Source: Candidatus Helarchaeota archaeon (GTDB lineage: Archaea > Asgardarchaeota > Lokiarchaeia > Helarchaeales > HEL-GB-A). Taken from it: a stretch of DNA of 7,700 nucleotides. Of the stretch, positions 1-5,642 are shown one piece after another. Within the stretch, counting starts at the first letter, position 1. The number at the start of each line of letters is the position of its first letter. The stretch lies in assembly GCA_013375405.1 (NCBI GenBank), contig JABXJU010000206.1, positions 1-7,700 on the forward strand, read 5' to 3'. The notes under the pieces are model-generated. The model worked only from the letters and a program-made list of their open reading frames with translations. It did no database searches and had not been told where the DNA came from. The translations under genes and the position numbers were made by a program.

Positions 1-408
1 TGGGCGGGCAGCCATTGCTAATTCCTGACTAGTATCAAGGATTTTATTGTTCTGAAATTTATGCACATTCACCCGAAATGCTGAACGAATCAATTTCGTC
101 CGATATCCTACTAATTCCTCTATTTGCTTCCCATACCACAAATCTGGTCTATCTAAGATTTGAATATCTTTCCCTTTCCCAATCATTGGGGGAATCATTG
201 GACCAACTAATACGTCTGGATAATTATATCGTCCCACAAAAAAGGCAGGGGGTGATGAACCGAACAGATCCTTCGAAGAAAAATCTATTTTTTTCATTGG
301 GATTAAAGCTTGTTGCTTCATAACAATTGGACATACATCTTTTCCACATAGGTTTCGAGATCCTTTACATAAAACACAAAGGCCTTTTGGAAGGGTAGGA
401 CGGACCAT
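1..408 (-). CDS. nreA: Archaeal DNA repair protein Nre (N-terminal part, cut by window edge)
   Basis: The reading frame starts at ATG 408 and runs open to base 1, giving the first 136 residues; family members are roughly 400 residues, so about two thirds lies outside. Residues 11-26 form a small zinc knuckle (C11-x2-C14-KG-x4-C21-x4-C26-P). It is followed at 51-74 by the family hallmark, SPP-x-FFVGRYNYP then VGPMIPP, and by WYGKQIEELVGYR-x-LIR at 91-108. This order is typical of the archaeal Nre N-terminal domain (DUF650). In Haloferax, NreA acts in repair of mitomycin C damage and carries a PCNA-interacting C-terminus; that end is not visible here. An in-frame TAA at 418-420 lies just upstream, and 408 is the only in-frame ATG before the zinc knuckle. 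The Shine-Dalgarno is weak. The gene is divergent from the GNAT gene and shares its upstream AT tract. The family call is confident; A versus B subtype is less so. Confidence 0.88.
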   Translation of the reverse strand, partial: MVRPTLPKGLCVLCKGSRNLCGKDVCPIVMKQQALIPMKKIDFSSKDLFGSSPPAFFVGRYNYPDVLVGPMIPPMIGKGKDIQILDRPDLWYGKQIEELVGYRTKLIRSAFRVNVHKFQNNKILDTSQELAMAARP

Positions 409-458
409 TTTTCCATCTTAACTCTCTTTTGATTTATTAAGAAGATGTTTTATTCCAC

Positions 459-473
459 TATATATATAATAAA
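459..473. promoter_or_regulatory. Shared TATA-like tract of a divergent promoter
   Basis: The 95-bp gap between the divergent nre (ATG at 408, minus) and GNAT (ATG at 504, plus) genes contains an alternating TA tract at 459-473. Archaeal TATA boxes usually lie about 25 bp upstream of the transcription start. This would place the GNAT start near 485-495, giving a very short leader, and the nre start near 440. One tract could serve both directions, or there may be two overlapping boxes. No BRE or operator is convincing. The call rests on composition and position only. Confidence 0.45.
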
Positions 474-503
474 TCCTGAGAAGATAAATAAAGGGAATTG
501 GAT

Positions 504-956
504 ATGACAGTCAAATTTCGAAATTACAACGAAGATGATTACGAAGTTACAACTGAGTTGATGCGCCAACTTTCAGAGGCGTATAAAGTCGAGTTTGATG
601 AAAAAAAGTGGAAAAAAGCGAGTCGCCTGCGATATTTTAGCCCCGATTCAAGAGGTCAGACTCTTATCGTTGAAAATGAAGATGGCGAAGTAATCGGCAT
701 GGGATTTATCAGTGCCAAATTGGAATCTACGGGCCTATACGTCGGATATTTAAATGATTTTGTTCTCAGAAATGATTATATTGGTCGTGGCATTGGGAGA
801 GATATGGCCTTTAAAGCTGTCGAAATTTTAGAGAGTTGGAAAGTAAACCGGATCCGCATCAATATTCTTATGGCTGTTAAAGATTACATGTTGGCTATTG
901 TGGAGAAATTTGGATTCAGCCCTAATTATATTGTCGCAGAAAAAATTTACAAATAA
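504..956 (+). CDS. GNAT-family N-acetyltransferase
   Basis: This 150-residue protein has the size and fold order of a stand-alone GNAT enzyme, which transfers an acyl group from acetyl-CoA to an amine. Residues 1-20 form the N-terminal beta-alpha element. Beta strands occupy about 52-72, and motif A is at 80-110 (GYLNDFVLRNDYIGRGIG, then the helix RDMAFKAVEIL). The pyrophosphate-binding loop reads I93-G-R-G-I-G98; the usual first Gln/Arg is Ile, a tolerated variation. Motif B ends in VEKFGF at 133-138. Substrate cannot be deduced; protein N-terminal or small-molecule acetylation are both possible. ATG 504 was chosen because AGGGA at 492-496 sits 7 nt upstream; an in-frame TTG at 498 is too close to that site. 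Its last 10 bp overlap the end of the convergent VWA gene. It is the only complete plus-strand gene here, so it is probably monocistronic. Confidence 0.85.
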   Translation: MTVKFRNYNEDDYEVTTELMRQLSEAYKVEFDEKKWKKASRLRYFSPDSRGQTLIVENEDGEVIGMGFISAKLESTGLYVGYLNDFVLRNDYIGRGIGRDMAFKAVEILESWKVNRIRINILMAVKDYMLAIVEKFGFSPNYIVAEKIYK

Positions 957-2974
957 TTTAAACTATCTATTACTGCGTTACACTGAGGGCAATTATATTT
1001 TCCTGGTTTAGAAACACTAAACCAATTCTTACACTTTTCGCATTGAATAGCCAATTTTAAAGGCTTGTTACAATCAGGGCAGGGAAATTGAGAAAATTTT
1101 TCAACCTCAAACCATTTTTTACATGAAGAACAACGAAGTTTTATTTTCCTTAGAGGTTCTTTTTGGGTTGGAATCTCAATTTTTGGTACTTTTCGAGCTT
1201 TTTTCTTCTTTTTTGGTACTTTTGGAACACCTAATGTCCTCGCAGTTCCAATATCTGCCTCTTTTACAGTTGGAGTGGAGAGTTCTACTATTTCACCAGT
1301 ATATGGATTTTCAATACTGAATATAGTTGATTCCTCTTTTTGTGCAACGGCTGCTGGTGCAGATACTTGTTCCGATGGAATTGCTGAGGGGAATAATTTC
1401 TCAGTTTCTGCGGATTCAAGAATCACGGAAATATCAATAGGAGCTTTCGGAATCTCTAGCCTTTTCTCCATAGAAATTTTTGAATACGGTCTGTTTCTCA
1501 GGAATTGAAGATATCGCACAGCATCTTCCAATAACCGTTGATCTAATTTATTTCGATCTGTAGTATCTATAGGAGATTCATAATTAACCTCTACTATGAA
1601 TTCAAAATCAATTAATTTATCAGATTCAATTTTAATCTCTGGATGCTCTACAAAAATTTCTTTAATATATTTAATATCTGCTAATACCACTTTACACCAA
1701 TTTTCAAATTGAACTAAGTCTAATAAAAAAATACCCTGTTCTAAACTAGGTTTAGAAAACCAGCCTACGACATCCCGCAATATAAAACCAGAGCAAGTCC
1801 GATCAACCCAATCAATTTTGGGATAAAATTCTTTGCATATGATCTCATTCATCCCACTAACAATATTACAATTGAAATCGCGGGATCCCCAATTTTCCCA
1901 AGAGAGATAAAGCTTCTTTTCCCCATTAAATAATTTGGCCACCAATTTCACTTGACCGTGCTCTAAATAAAAATCTCCAACTTTTGACGCTTCAACTCTT
2001 GTATCTTCCCTTTTTTTCAGAGAAAGTTGGACTGATTGAATACCTTGTGTCTCTTCATCGGCTTTTAATGGAATACGAGGTGTAGTTTCCTCGGGAAGCT
2101 TTAATAAAAATAAACAGTGAGGACACCGAAAGACATTTGCCTCTGCCATTTTACTCTCTTCGGACCACTTATTTGCACAGCATAGGTGCATGAAGTTTTT
2201 ACAATAAGGACATAACCTCCCACAACTAGTGGTACCACAAATGCCACAATCACTGGTTCTACAAATAATACATTTCTCCCCTTCTTTCTTACTTATATGT
2301 TTAATCGCATCTAAGATTTCATCAGTTAATTCATTCGGATTTAACAAATCTGCGGCTATTAAGTGTAATCTTGGAGTAGTTTTTTTCAATTCAAAAACAT
2401 CTTTCTTATGTGATAACGTTCTTAAAATCATCATTAACATCTTTAAATTAGAGGCTTGATGATATTCTCCAAGTATTGCAATAGATTCGAGAATATTATG
2501 TCCCCAAGTTGCTCTTGATGCTGATACTTCTATAGTATCTACGAGTACTCCAATCTCGCCCATAATACGCGCCTTTTCCAAAGGATCTATAGTTCCTAAC
2601 CATGGCTTTCCATCAGAAATGACAATTACGCGATTGATATTACTTCCTTGTTTCAATATTTGGTCTGAAACTACATGAAGTGCGACGGCTAATCCCTCTC
2701 CTAGACTGGATATCCCCTGAGGTGTTACCTTTTCCAGTGCATTTATGATTTGTTCTGTGTTATTGGTCAATTCTTGGACAATTTTCGCATTAGTCGAAAA
2801 GGTAACCAACGCAAAACGATCATCTTCATCAATATCAGCCTTTTGCCGAATAAATGTGACAAGGGCCTCCTTCACCGCCTCTAAACGAGATGGCTTCAAA
2901 TCTTTCCTTGCCATGCTCCGAGAGACATCCAAACAAATTACGGTATCTTCTGTGTCAAAATCTTTCTGTAACAT
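947..2974 (-). CDS. VWA domain protein with PHD/RING-like zinc module and two C-terminal zinc ribbons
   Basis: This is a 675-residue soluble protein with no signal peptide or membrane segment. Residues 10-170 are a von Willebrand factor A domain with MIDAS residues D16-x-S18-x-S20 and D121 (ISDGKP); the third ligand position is Ser (S89 in GISSLGEG) where Thr is usual. Residues 235-287 hold eleven Cys and one His. The core C243-x2-C246-x8-C255-x2-C258-x4-H263-x2-C266-x17-C284-x2-C287 has PHD/RING-variant (C4HC3) spacing, with an extra C235-x2-C238 in front. Residues 333-505 form an unrecognised mixed alpha/beta region. A Pro/Ala/Lys linker (about 530-610, with a Lys run at 588-592) leads to two zinc ribbons, C615/C618/C632/C635 and C645/C648/C662/C665. 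VWA domains usually act in metal-dependent protein complexes, and PHD/RING folds bind proteins or recruit ubiquitin-like conjugation factors. A scaffold or E3-like role is inference. ATG 2974 follows a TATA-like box, so the gene probably has its own promoter. Confidence 0.8.
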   Translation of the reverse strand: MLQKDFDTEDTVICLDVSRSMARKDLKPSRLEAVKEALVTFIRQKADIDEDDRFALVTFSTNAKIVQELTNNTEQIINALEKVTPQGISSLGEGLAVALHVVSDQILKQGSNINRVIVISDGKPWLGTIDPLEKARIMGEIGVLVDTIEVSASRATWGHNILESIAILGEYHQASNLKMLMMILRTLSHKKDVFELKKTTPRLHLIAADLLNPNELTDEILDAIKHISKKEGEKCIICRTSDCGICGTTSCGRLCPYCKNFMHLCCANKWSEESKMAEANVFRCPHCLFLLKLPEETTPRIPLKADEETQGIQSVQLSLKKREDTRVEASKVGDFYLEHGQVKLVAKLFNGEKKLYLSWENWGSRDFNCNIVSGMNEIICKEFYPKIDWVDRTCSGFILRDVVGWFSKPSLEQGIFLLDLVQFENWCKVVLADIKYIKEIFVEHPEIKIESDKLIDFEFIVEVNYESPIDTTDRNKLDQRLLEDAVRYLQFLRNRPYSKISMEKRLEIPKAPIDISVILESAETEKLFPSAIPSEQVSAPAAVAQKEESTIFSIENPYTGEIVELSTPTVKEADIGTARTLGVPKVPKKKKKARKVPKIEIPTQKEPLRKIKLRCSSCKKWFEVEKFSQFPCPDCNKPLKLAIQCEKCKNWFSVSKPGKYNCPQCNAVIDSLNYL
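962..1141 (-). repeat. Tandem 30-codon repeat encoding two zinc ribbons
   Basis: Codons 612-641 and 642-671 of the VWA protein encode two successive zinc ribbons with identical spacing, C-x2-C-x13-C-x2-C. Every cysteine of the second lies exactly 30 residues after its partner in the first (615/645, 618/648, 632/662, 635/665). Between the cysteine pairs both share CK-x-WF-x-V-x-K, and both have CP-x-CN at the second knuckle. This indicates an internal duplication followed by divergence. Confidence 0.85.
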
Positions 2975-3003
2975 TTACTTCAACTAACGAATAATAAATC
3001 CTA

Positions 3004-3014
3004 GTTTTTTATAT
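3004..3014 (-). promoter_or_regulatory. TATA-like box upstream of the VWA gene
   Basis: On the minus strand the stretch GATATAAAAAAC lies about 30-40 bp before the VWA start codon at 2974. With standard archaeal spacing, transcription would begin about 10 nt before the ATG, giving a nearly leaderless mRNA. No Shine-Dalgarno is visible in the 15 nt before the ATG, which agrees with that. The assignment rests on sequence resemblance and position alone. Confidence 0.45.
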
Positions 3015-3042
3015 CAAATTTTTATTTTAAATAATTTTTCAG

Positions 3043-3056
3043 TCAAAAAAAGAACC
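3043..3056 (-). terminator. Oligo-T terminator after the radical SAM gene
   Basis: Directly after the radical SAM stop (3059-3061), the minus strand reads GCGGTTC followed by seven T residues. Archaeal RNA polymerase commonly terminates at such T runs without a hairpin. With the VWA promoter immediately downstream, this separates two transcription units. Confidence 0.4.
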
Positions 3057-3058
3057 GC

Positions 3059-3721
3059 TCAATGAACAGGCTCCCATAAGATTCCTAATTTTGTAGCATA
3101 TTCTCGGACTTCAGTTATTTCCTTTGCGGTAGGACGTCTATTAATTTCAGGATATTGGTGTGCCTGAAAACATGGGCGATATTGCCCCATTATATTAACT
3201 ATCGCTCTGGGACAATTTTCAGCAATCCAATCTAATACAGGTTTTGTACAATCTTCTATATGATCTGGCATTACGAGATGCCGGATGATCATTTCCCCAC
3301 TTCCTTCATCATGTGCCATTTTATGATTGCGCGCTACTGCTTCAAAGAAATGAGGCACCTTTGAATATTTCTTTGCACAATCATCATTGCCATATTTAAA
3401 ATCAGGAAGCCAGAAATCCATCACTTCAAGTAACAATTTCATTGTATCCTTAGAACAATACATATTACTATTCCATAATTGGGTTATATATTCCGTTTGA
3501 TAGTTGAGTGATTCAATAATTACATGAGTATTAGGTAATGGTGTCACATAATTGATGTTCTTAACCCCTTCCCGCGCCAATTCATTGGCTATAGCCGCTA
3601 ATTTTCGACCATTTACAGCTACAGTCCAACTCGGCTTCTGAGAGATATCAAAATTCTGGCAAAACACGCATTTGAAGCTACAGGATTCAAAAAAGATTGC
3701 ACGAACTGAAAAAAGTTTCAA
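3059..3721 (-). CDS. Radical SAM protein, PflA-like (COG1313 type), catalytic half of a split gene
   Basis: This 220-residue frame holds the radical SAM core. C14-x3-C18-x2-C21 (ESCSFKCVFCQN) binds the 4Fe-4S cluster that cleaves S-adenosylmethionine. Further family landmarks are NYVTPLPNTH at 57-66, WNSNMY at 83-88, DFWLPDFKYGNDD at 102-114, IIRHLVMP at 145-152 and VNIMGQYRPC at 175-184. These are typical of the PflX/PflA-like family, presumed glycyl-radical or related activases with mostly unknown targets. The frame opens with TTG at 3721-3719, overlapping the TGA stop of the preceding piece (TTGA), and has no Shine-Dalgarno of its own. Family proteins carry both halves in one chain, so this piece is made by translational coupling, by a recoding event, or from a gene recently broken or mis-assembled. 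Nothing in the coding sequence downstream looks degraded. Confidence 0.85.
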   Translation of the reverse strand: MKLFSVRAIFFESCSFKCVFCQNFDISQKPSWTVAVNGRKLAAIANELAREGVKNINYVTPLPNTHVIIESLNYQTEYITQLWNSNMYCSKDTMKLLLEVMDFWLPDFKYGNDDCAKKYSKVPHFFEAVARNHKMAHDEGSGEMIIRHLVMPDHIEDCTKPVLDWIAENCPRAIVNIMGQYRPCFQAHQYPEINRRPTAKEITEVREYATKLGILWEPVH

Positions 3722-3735
3722 TTCTTTGTGCCTGA
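3706..3735 (-). other. Frame junction of the radical SAM gene with TCAG direct repeats
   Basis: TCAG occurs at 3732-3735 and again at 3706-3709 (minus strand), with a repeat-unit offset of 26 nt. Leaving out one 26-nt unit (3706-3731) joins the two frames in phase and reads IPS-VRAIFFESC, close to the family pattern in which PS or a short glycine loop is followed directly by IFF and the cluster Cys. The TGA stop and TTG start both lie inside the interval. A single missing base in the short A run at about 3725-3730 would also restore the frame. Confidence 0.55.
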
Positions 3736-4179
3736 GGGAATCAATGGCGCTTCTTCACCCATATGATGGAACCAACTTGAAATATAGGCTTCATTTTTTA
3801 ATCTACAGGTCCCCTTTTTCTCCTCTCTATTGATCCCGCATTGTCTTTCGCAGAAATGGCAATTTCGAAGAATTCTTTCGGCCAATTCAGTTTTAAGATC
3901 AAGAAAAGATGTTTGAGGGGTATCTAGTTTGTTAAAATAGCTCAAAGAATCCTGCTGTGCATCTAATTCTTGGAGGAGTGTGTTAAAAATCCCCACCGTT
4001 CGATCATGCACAGCCCAGAGTTTTTCCGTAGGAACCGAGGATTCAAGTTTAATAGAGACAGGGACTCTTTTAGTAATCATATAACGTGGAATTTTTTCTT
4101 TATTAATTATCGCAAAATAACGTTTGAATCTAGATAGAACTTCTTTTTGCTTCCAAACACGTACTGCATCTGGTCTCAT
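3718..4179 (-). CDS. N-terminal half of the split PflA-like radical SAM protein
   Basis: This piece has 153 residues from ATG 4179. Its C-terminal quarter is the Cys-rich lead-in typical of COG1313-type radical SAM proteins: C-x2-C-x3-C-G then GTC (CHFCERQCGINREEKKGTC, residues 107-125 of this start), followed by ISSWFHHMGEEAPLIPS. In relatives this segment runs straight into the radical SAM cluster motif; here a TGA at 3718-3720 ends it just after PSGTKN. The first 100 residues are basic and helical, with no recognised domain. ATG 4179 is preferred over an in-frame TTG at 4191 because GGAG (minus strand) lies 4 nt before it. This piece has no catalytic cluster and should be inactive alone. 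It needs the downstream half, either as a fused product or as a partner subunit. Confidence 0.72.
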   Translation of the reverse strand: MRPDAVRVWKQKEVLSRFKRYFAIINKEKIPRYMITKRVPVSIKLESSVPTEKLWAVHDRTVGIFNTLLQELDAQQDSLSYFNKLDTPQTSFLDLKTELAERILRNCHFCERQCGINREEKKGTCRLKNEAYISSWFHHMGEEAPLIPSGTKN

Positions 4180-4241
4180 TACTCTCCACAATTAATAATC
4201 ACCTATACATGCGTTGCTTTTACAAACAATCTAGTACATAA

Positions 4242-4253
4242 TTATTTAAATTT
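4242..4253 (-). promoter_or_regulatory. Possible promoter in the 4180-4319 gap
   Basis: The 140-bp gap between the DUF2240 gene and the radical SAM gene contains, on the minus strand, short T runs (at 4281-4285 and about 4262-4266) that could end the upstream transcript. These are followed by the TATA-like AAATTTAAATAAT at about 4242-4253. A start 25 bp on would give a leader of about 40 nt before ATG 4179. Nothing else is recognisable in the gap. Confidence 0.35.
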
Positions 4254-4319
4254 TCGAATTTTAAAAACCAATGTCTTCATAAAAAGAAGGTTGAATAAAC
4301 TCATTATTAACTTTACAGA

Positions 4320-4889
4320 TTATCCGAAGAAATCTTGGATACTTTTCTGTCCCTTCTTCTTTGCTTGTTTTGCCACTTTCTTCTTTTTTGGAATAGGTTT
4401 CTTTTTTCCCTCAATAGGTTCCTCTGCTTTTGATATTTGCTTTTTCACAGGTTTTTCCTTTTCTCTTTTACTAGCTTCAGATTTATCTGCTTTAGGAGGC
4501 TTAGATATAGAAAATGGCGTTACTTCAGCTAGCTGTGTCTTCTGGGGCTTTTTTGGGATTAGCGGGTTATATTCAACCGCAGAATCTAATGGAACTAGAT
4601 CTATCAAGGGAACTTTTTGCAAATTTGAAAACTTTGGTCGCCAATTTGAAGGAAAATGTGCTGGTTCCCATAATTCAAATTTCGCTCGAAGACGATTAGT
4701 ATTTTCAATCTTTTCAATCCATCCCTTTTCTACAGCCAAATACGCCAATTTACGTGCTACACTCACATTACAATTTGGTAGTGTAGCATCAAAACTGAGC
4801 GTAAAAGTAAAAGTATTAATATCCATCTCCTTCGTATTATACATCCGAAATGGTATCGATATCGTCCATAAAATGTCCCGATTTTGCAT
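4320..4889 (-). CDS. DUF2240-like archaeal protein with C-terminal PCNA-interacting (PIP) box
   Basis: This protein has 189 residues. Residues 1-90 resemble archaeal DUF2240: an opening ISIPFR, then FTFTLSFD, a helical VSVARKLAYLAVEKGWIE like a small winged-helix recognition region, and an F-x(9)-P-x-x-W-x-P-x-F stretch. The second half (about 110-180) is a disordered Lys/Pro/Glu-rich tail. The last nine residues, Q181-K-S-I184-Q-D-F187-F188-G, match the PIP-box consensus Q-x2-[ILMV]-x2-F-F exactly, and a lysine-rich run precedes it. PIP boxes at extreme termini dock replication and repair enzymes to PCNA. A clamp-associated nucleic-acid role is therefore likely, although no catalytic motif is visible. 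ATG 4889 has AGGGG about 7 nt upstream, and the gene follows the HAD stop by 23 nt, so it is probably co-transcribed. The PIP box is certain as a pattern; the DUF2240 assignment is from memory of the family. Confidence 0.78.
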   Translation of the reverse strand: MQNRDILWTISIPFRMYNTKEMDINTFTFTLSFDATLPNCNVSVARKLAYLAVEKGWIEKIENTNRLRAKFELWEPAHFPSNWRPKFSNLQKVPLIDLVPLDSAVEYNPLIPKKPQKTQLAEVTPFSISKPPKADKSEASKREKEKPVKKQISKAEEPIEGKKKPIPKKKKVAKQAKKKGQKSIQDFFG

Positions 4890-4912
4890 AATTTACCCCT
4901 ACTTAATCATTA

Positions 4913-5569
4913 TCATAATCTAGATAAAATTATAGATAAAACCTCCAATAAGTCTCCATCAGCCACTGTAACATCCGCTGCCTTAGCAACAAATTCATTT
5001 TTTGGATTGAATGCGATGCTAAATCCCACTTCTTTAAAGAGAGGTATATCATTTTCACCATCACCTATGGCTATGCAATCCTTTAATTTAATATTATAGG
5101 GTGTGAGAAATCCTTGGAGTACTGAATCTTTATCATTATAACTTACACTAACATGAATTTCTCCTGTTAATTTATTATTCTCACCAATAATAGGTGAATT
5201 TGCAATAGCGAAATCGAACCCAAATTTATTTTTAACATAATCTGTAAAAAACGAAAGACCCGAAGATAAAATAACTGATATTAAATTTCGATTTTTCAAT
5301 TCTTGAACAACCGTTTCGATGTGTGGGCGTACTCGTATTTGCTGAATGATACTATTTATTTTGTCAAGTGAAACATTCTTCCACAAGCCCACATCTAGAT
5401 CAGCCCATTGCTGATAATTTATCTTGCTCGCAAAGAATAATTTTCTATGCTCTTTAGCCTGCTCCCATACCCCTAAATTATGATGAATATAAGACCAGGA
5501 ATCATCTTTCACGGTTAAAACACCGTCTAAATCAAAACATACGAGCTTAAAAGTTCCCATTTTTTTCAT
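4913..5569 (-). CDS. HAD-family phosphatase, SerB-like (HAD-IB)
   Basis: At 218 residues this has a typical length for archaeal SerB-type phosphatases. All four HAD motifs are present: motif I F12-D13-L-D15-G-V-L-T with the nucleophile D13 and acid/base D15; motif II S102-S103-G; the conserved Lys K147; and motif IV G169-D170-G-E-N-D174. Residues 20-85 form the helical C1 cap. It should hydrolyse a phosphomonoester in the cytoplasm. Phosphoserine is the first guess, but the DLDGVLT motif, unlike the DFDSTL form of classical SerB, leaves the substrate open. ATG 5569 was chosen; an in-frame GTG at 5599 would add ten residues and an ATG at 5560 would remove three, and none has a strong Shine-Dalgarno. 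It lies 73 nt after the DUF6125-like gene and 23 nt before DUF2240, in an apparent operon. Confidence 0.86.
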   Translation of the reverse strand: MKKMGTFKLVCFDLDGVLTVKDDSWSYIHHNLGVWEQAKEHRKLFFASKINYQQWADLDVGLWKNVSLDKINSIIQQIRVRPHIETVVQELKNRNLISVILSSGLSFFTDYVKNKFGFDFAIANSPIIGENNKLTGEIHVSVSYNDKDSVLQGFLTPYNIKLKDCIAIGDGENDIPLFKEVGFSIAFNPKNEFVAKAADVTVADGDLLEVLSIILSRL

Positions 5570-5642
5570 TTTCCAATCAATTAATTCTATACCAGACACA
5601 CTTGAAAAACCGCATTTATCACATCACAGCCCTATTATAATC

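Noticed and set aside
78..323. Plus-strand open frame of 81 codons
   Set aside because: It lies antisense to the conserved Nre N-terminal domain and shows no family features.
498..503. TTG at 498 as the GNAT start
   Set aside because: The AGGGA site at 492-496 would be only about 1 nt away; ATG 504 has proper spacing.
947..956. Possible assembly problem at the GNAT/VWA tail overlap
   Set aside because: Both frames end with family-plausible C-termini, and short convergent overlaps are common in compact archaeal genomes.
3535..3555. Absence of a GGEP motif in the radical SAM core (VTPLPNTH instead)
   Set aside because: A VTP-type sequence at this position is, as I recall, usual in COG1313-like members, so it is probably not a defect.
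3718..3720. TGA of the radical SAM N-terminal half as a selenocysteine codon
   Set aside because: Reading through TGA stays in the wrong frame; the catalytic half is one base back, so recoding of TGA alone cannot join them.
4147..4923. Long plus-strand open frame opposite the DUF2240-like gene
   Set aside because: It is a mirror of the lysine-rich minus-strand gene: Phe/Leu-rich, low complexity, no recognisable domain and no ribosome-binding site, while the opposite frame has a family match and a PIP box.
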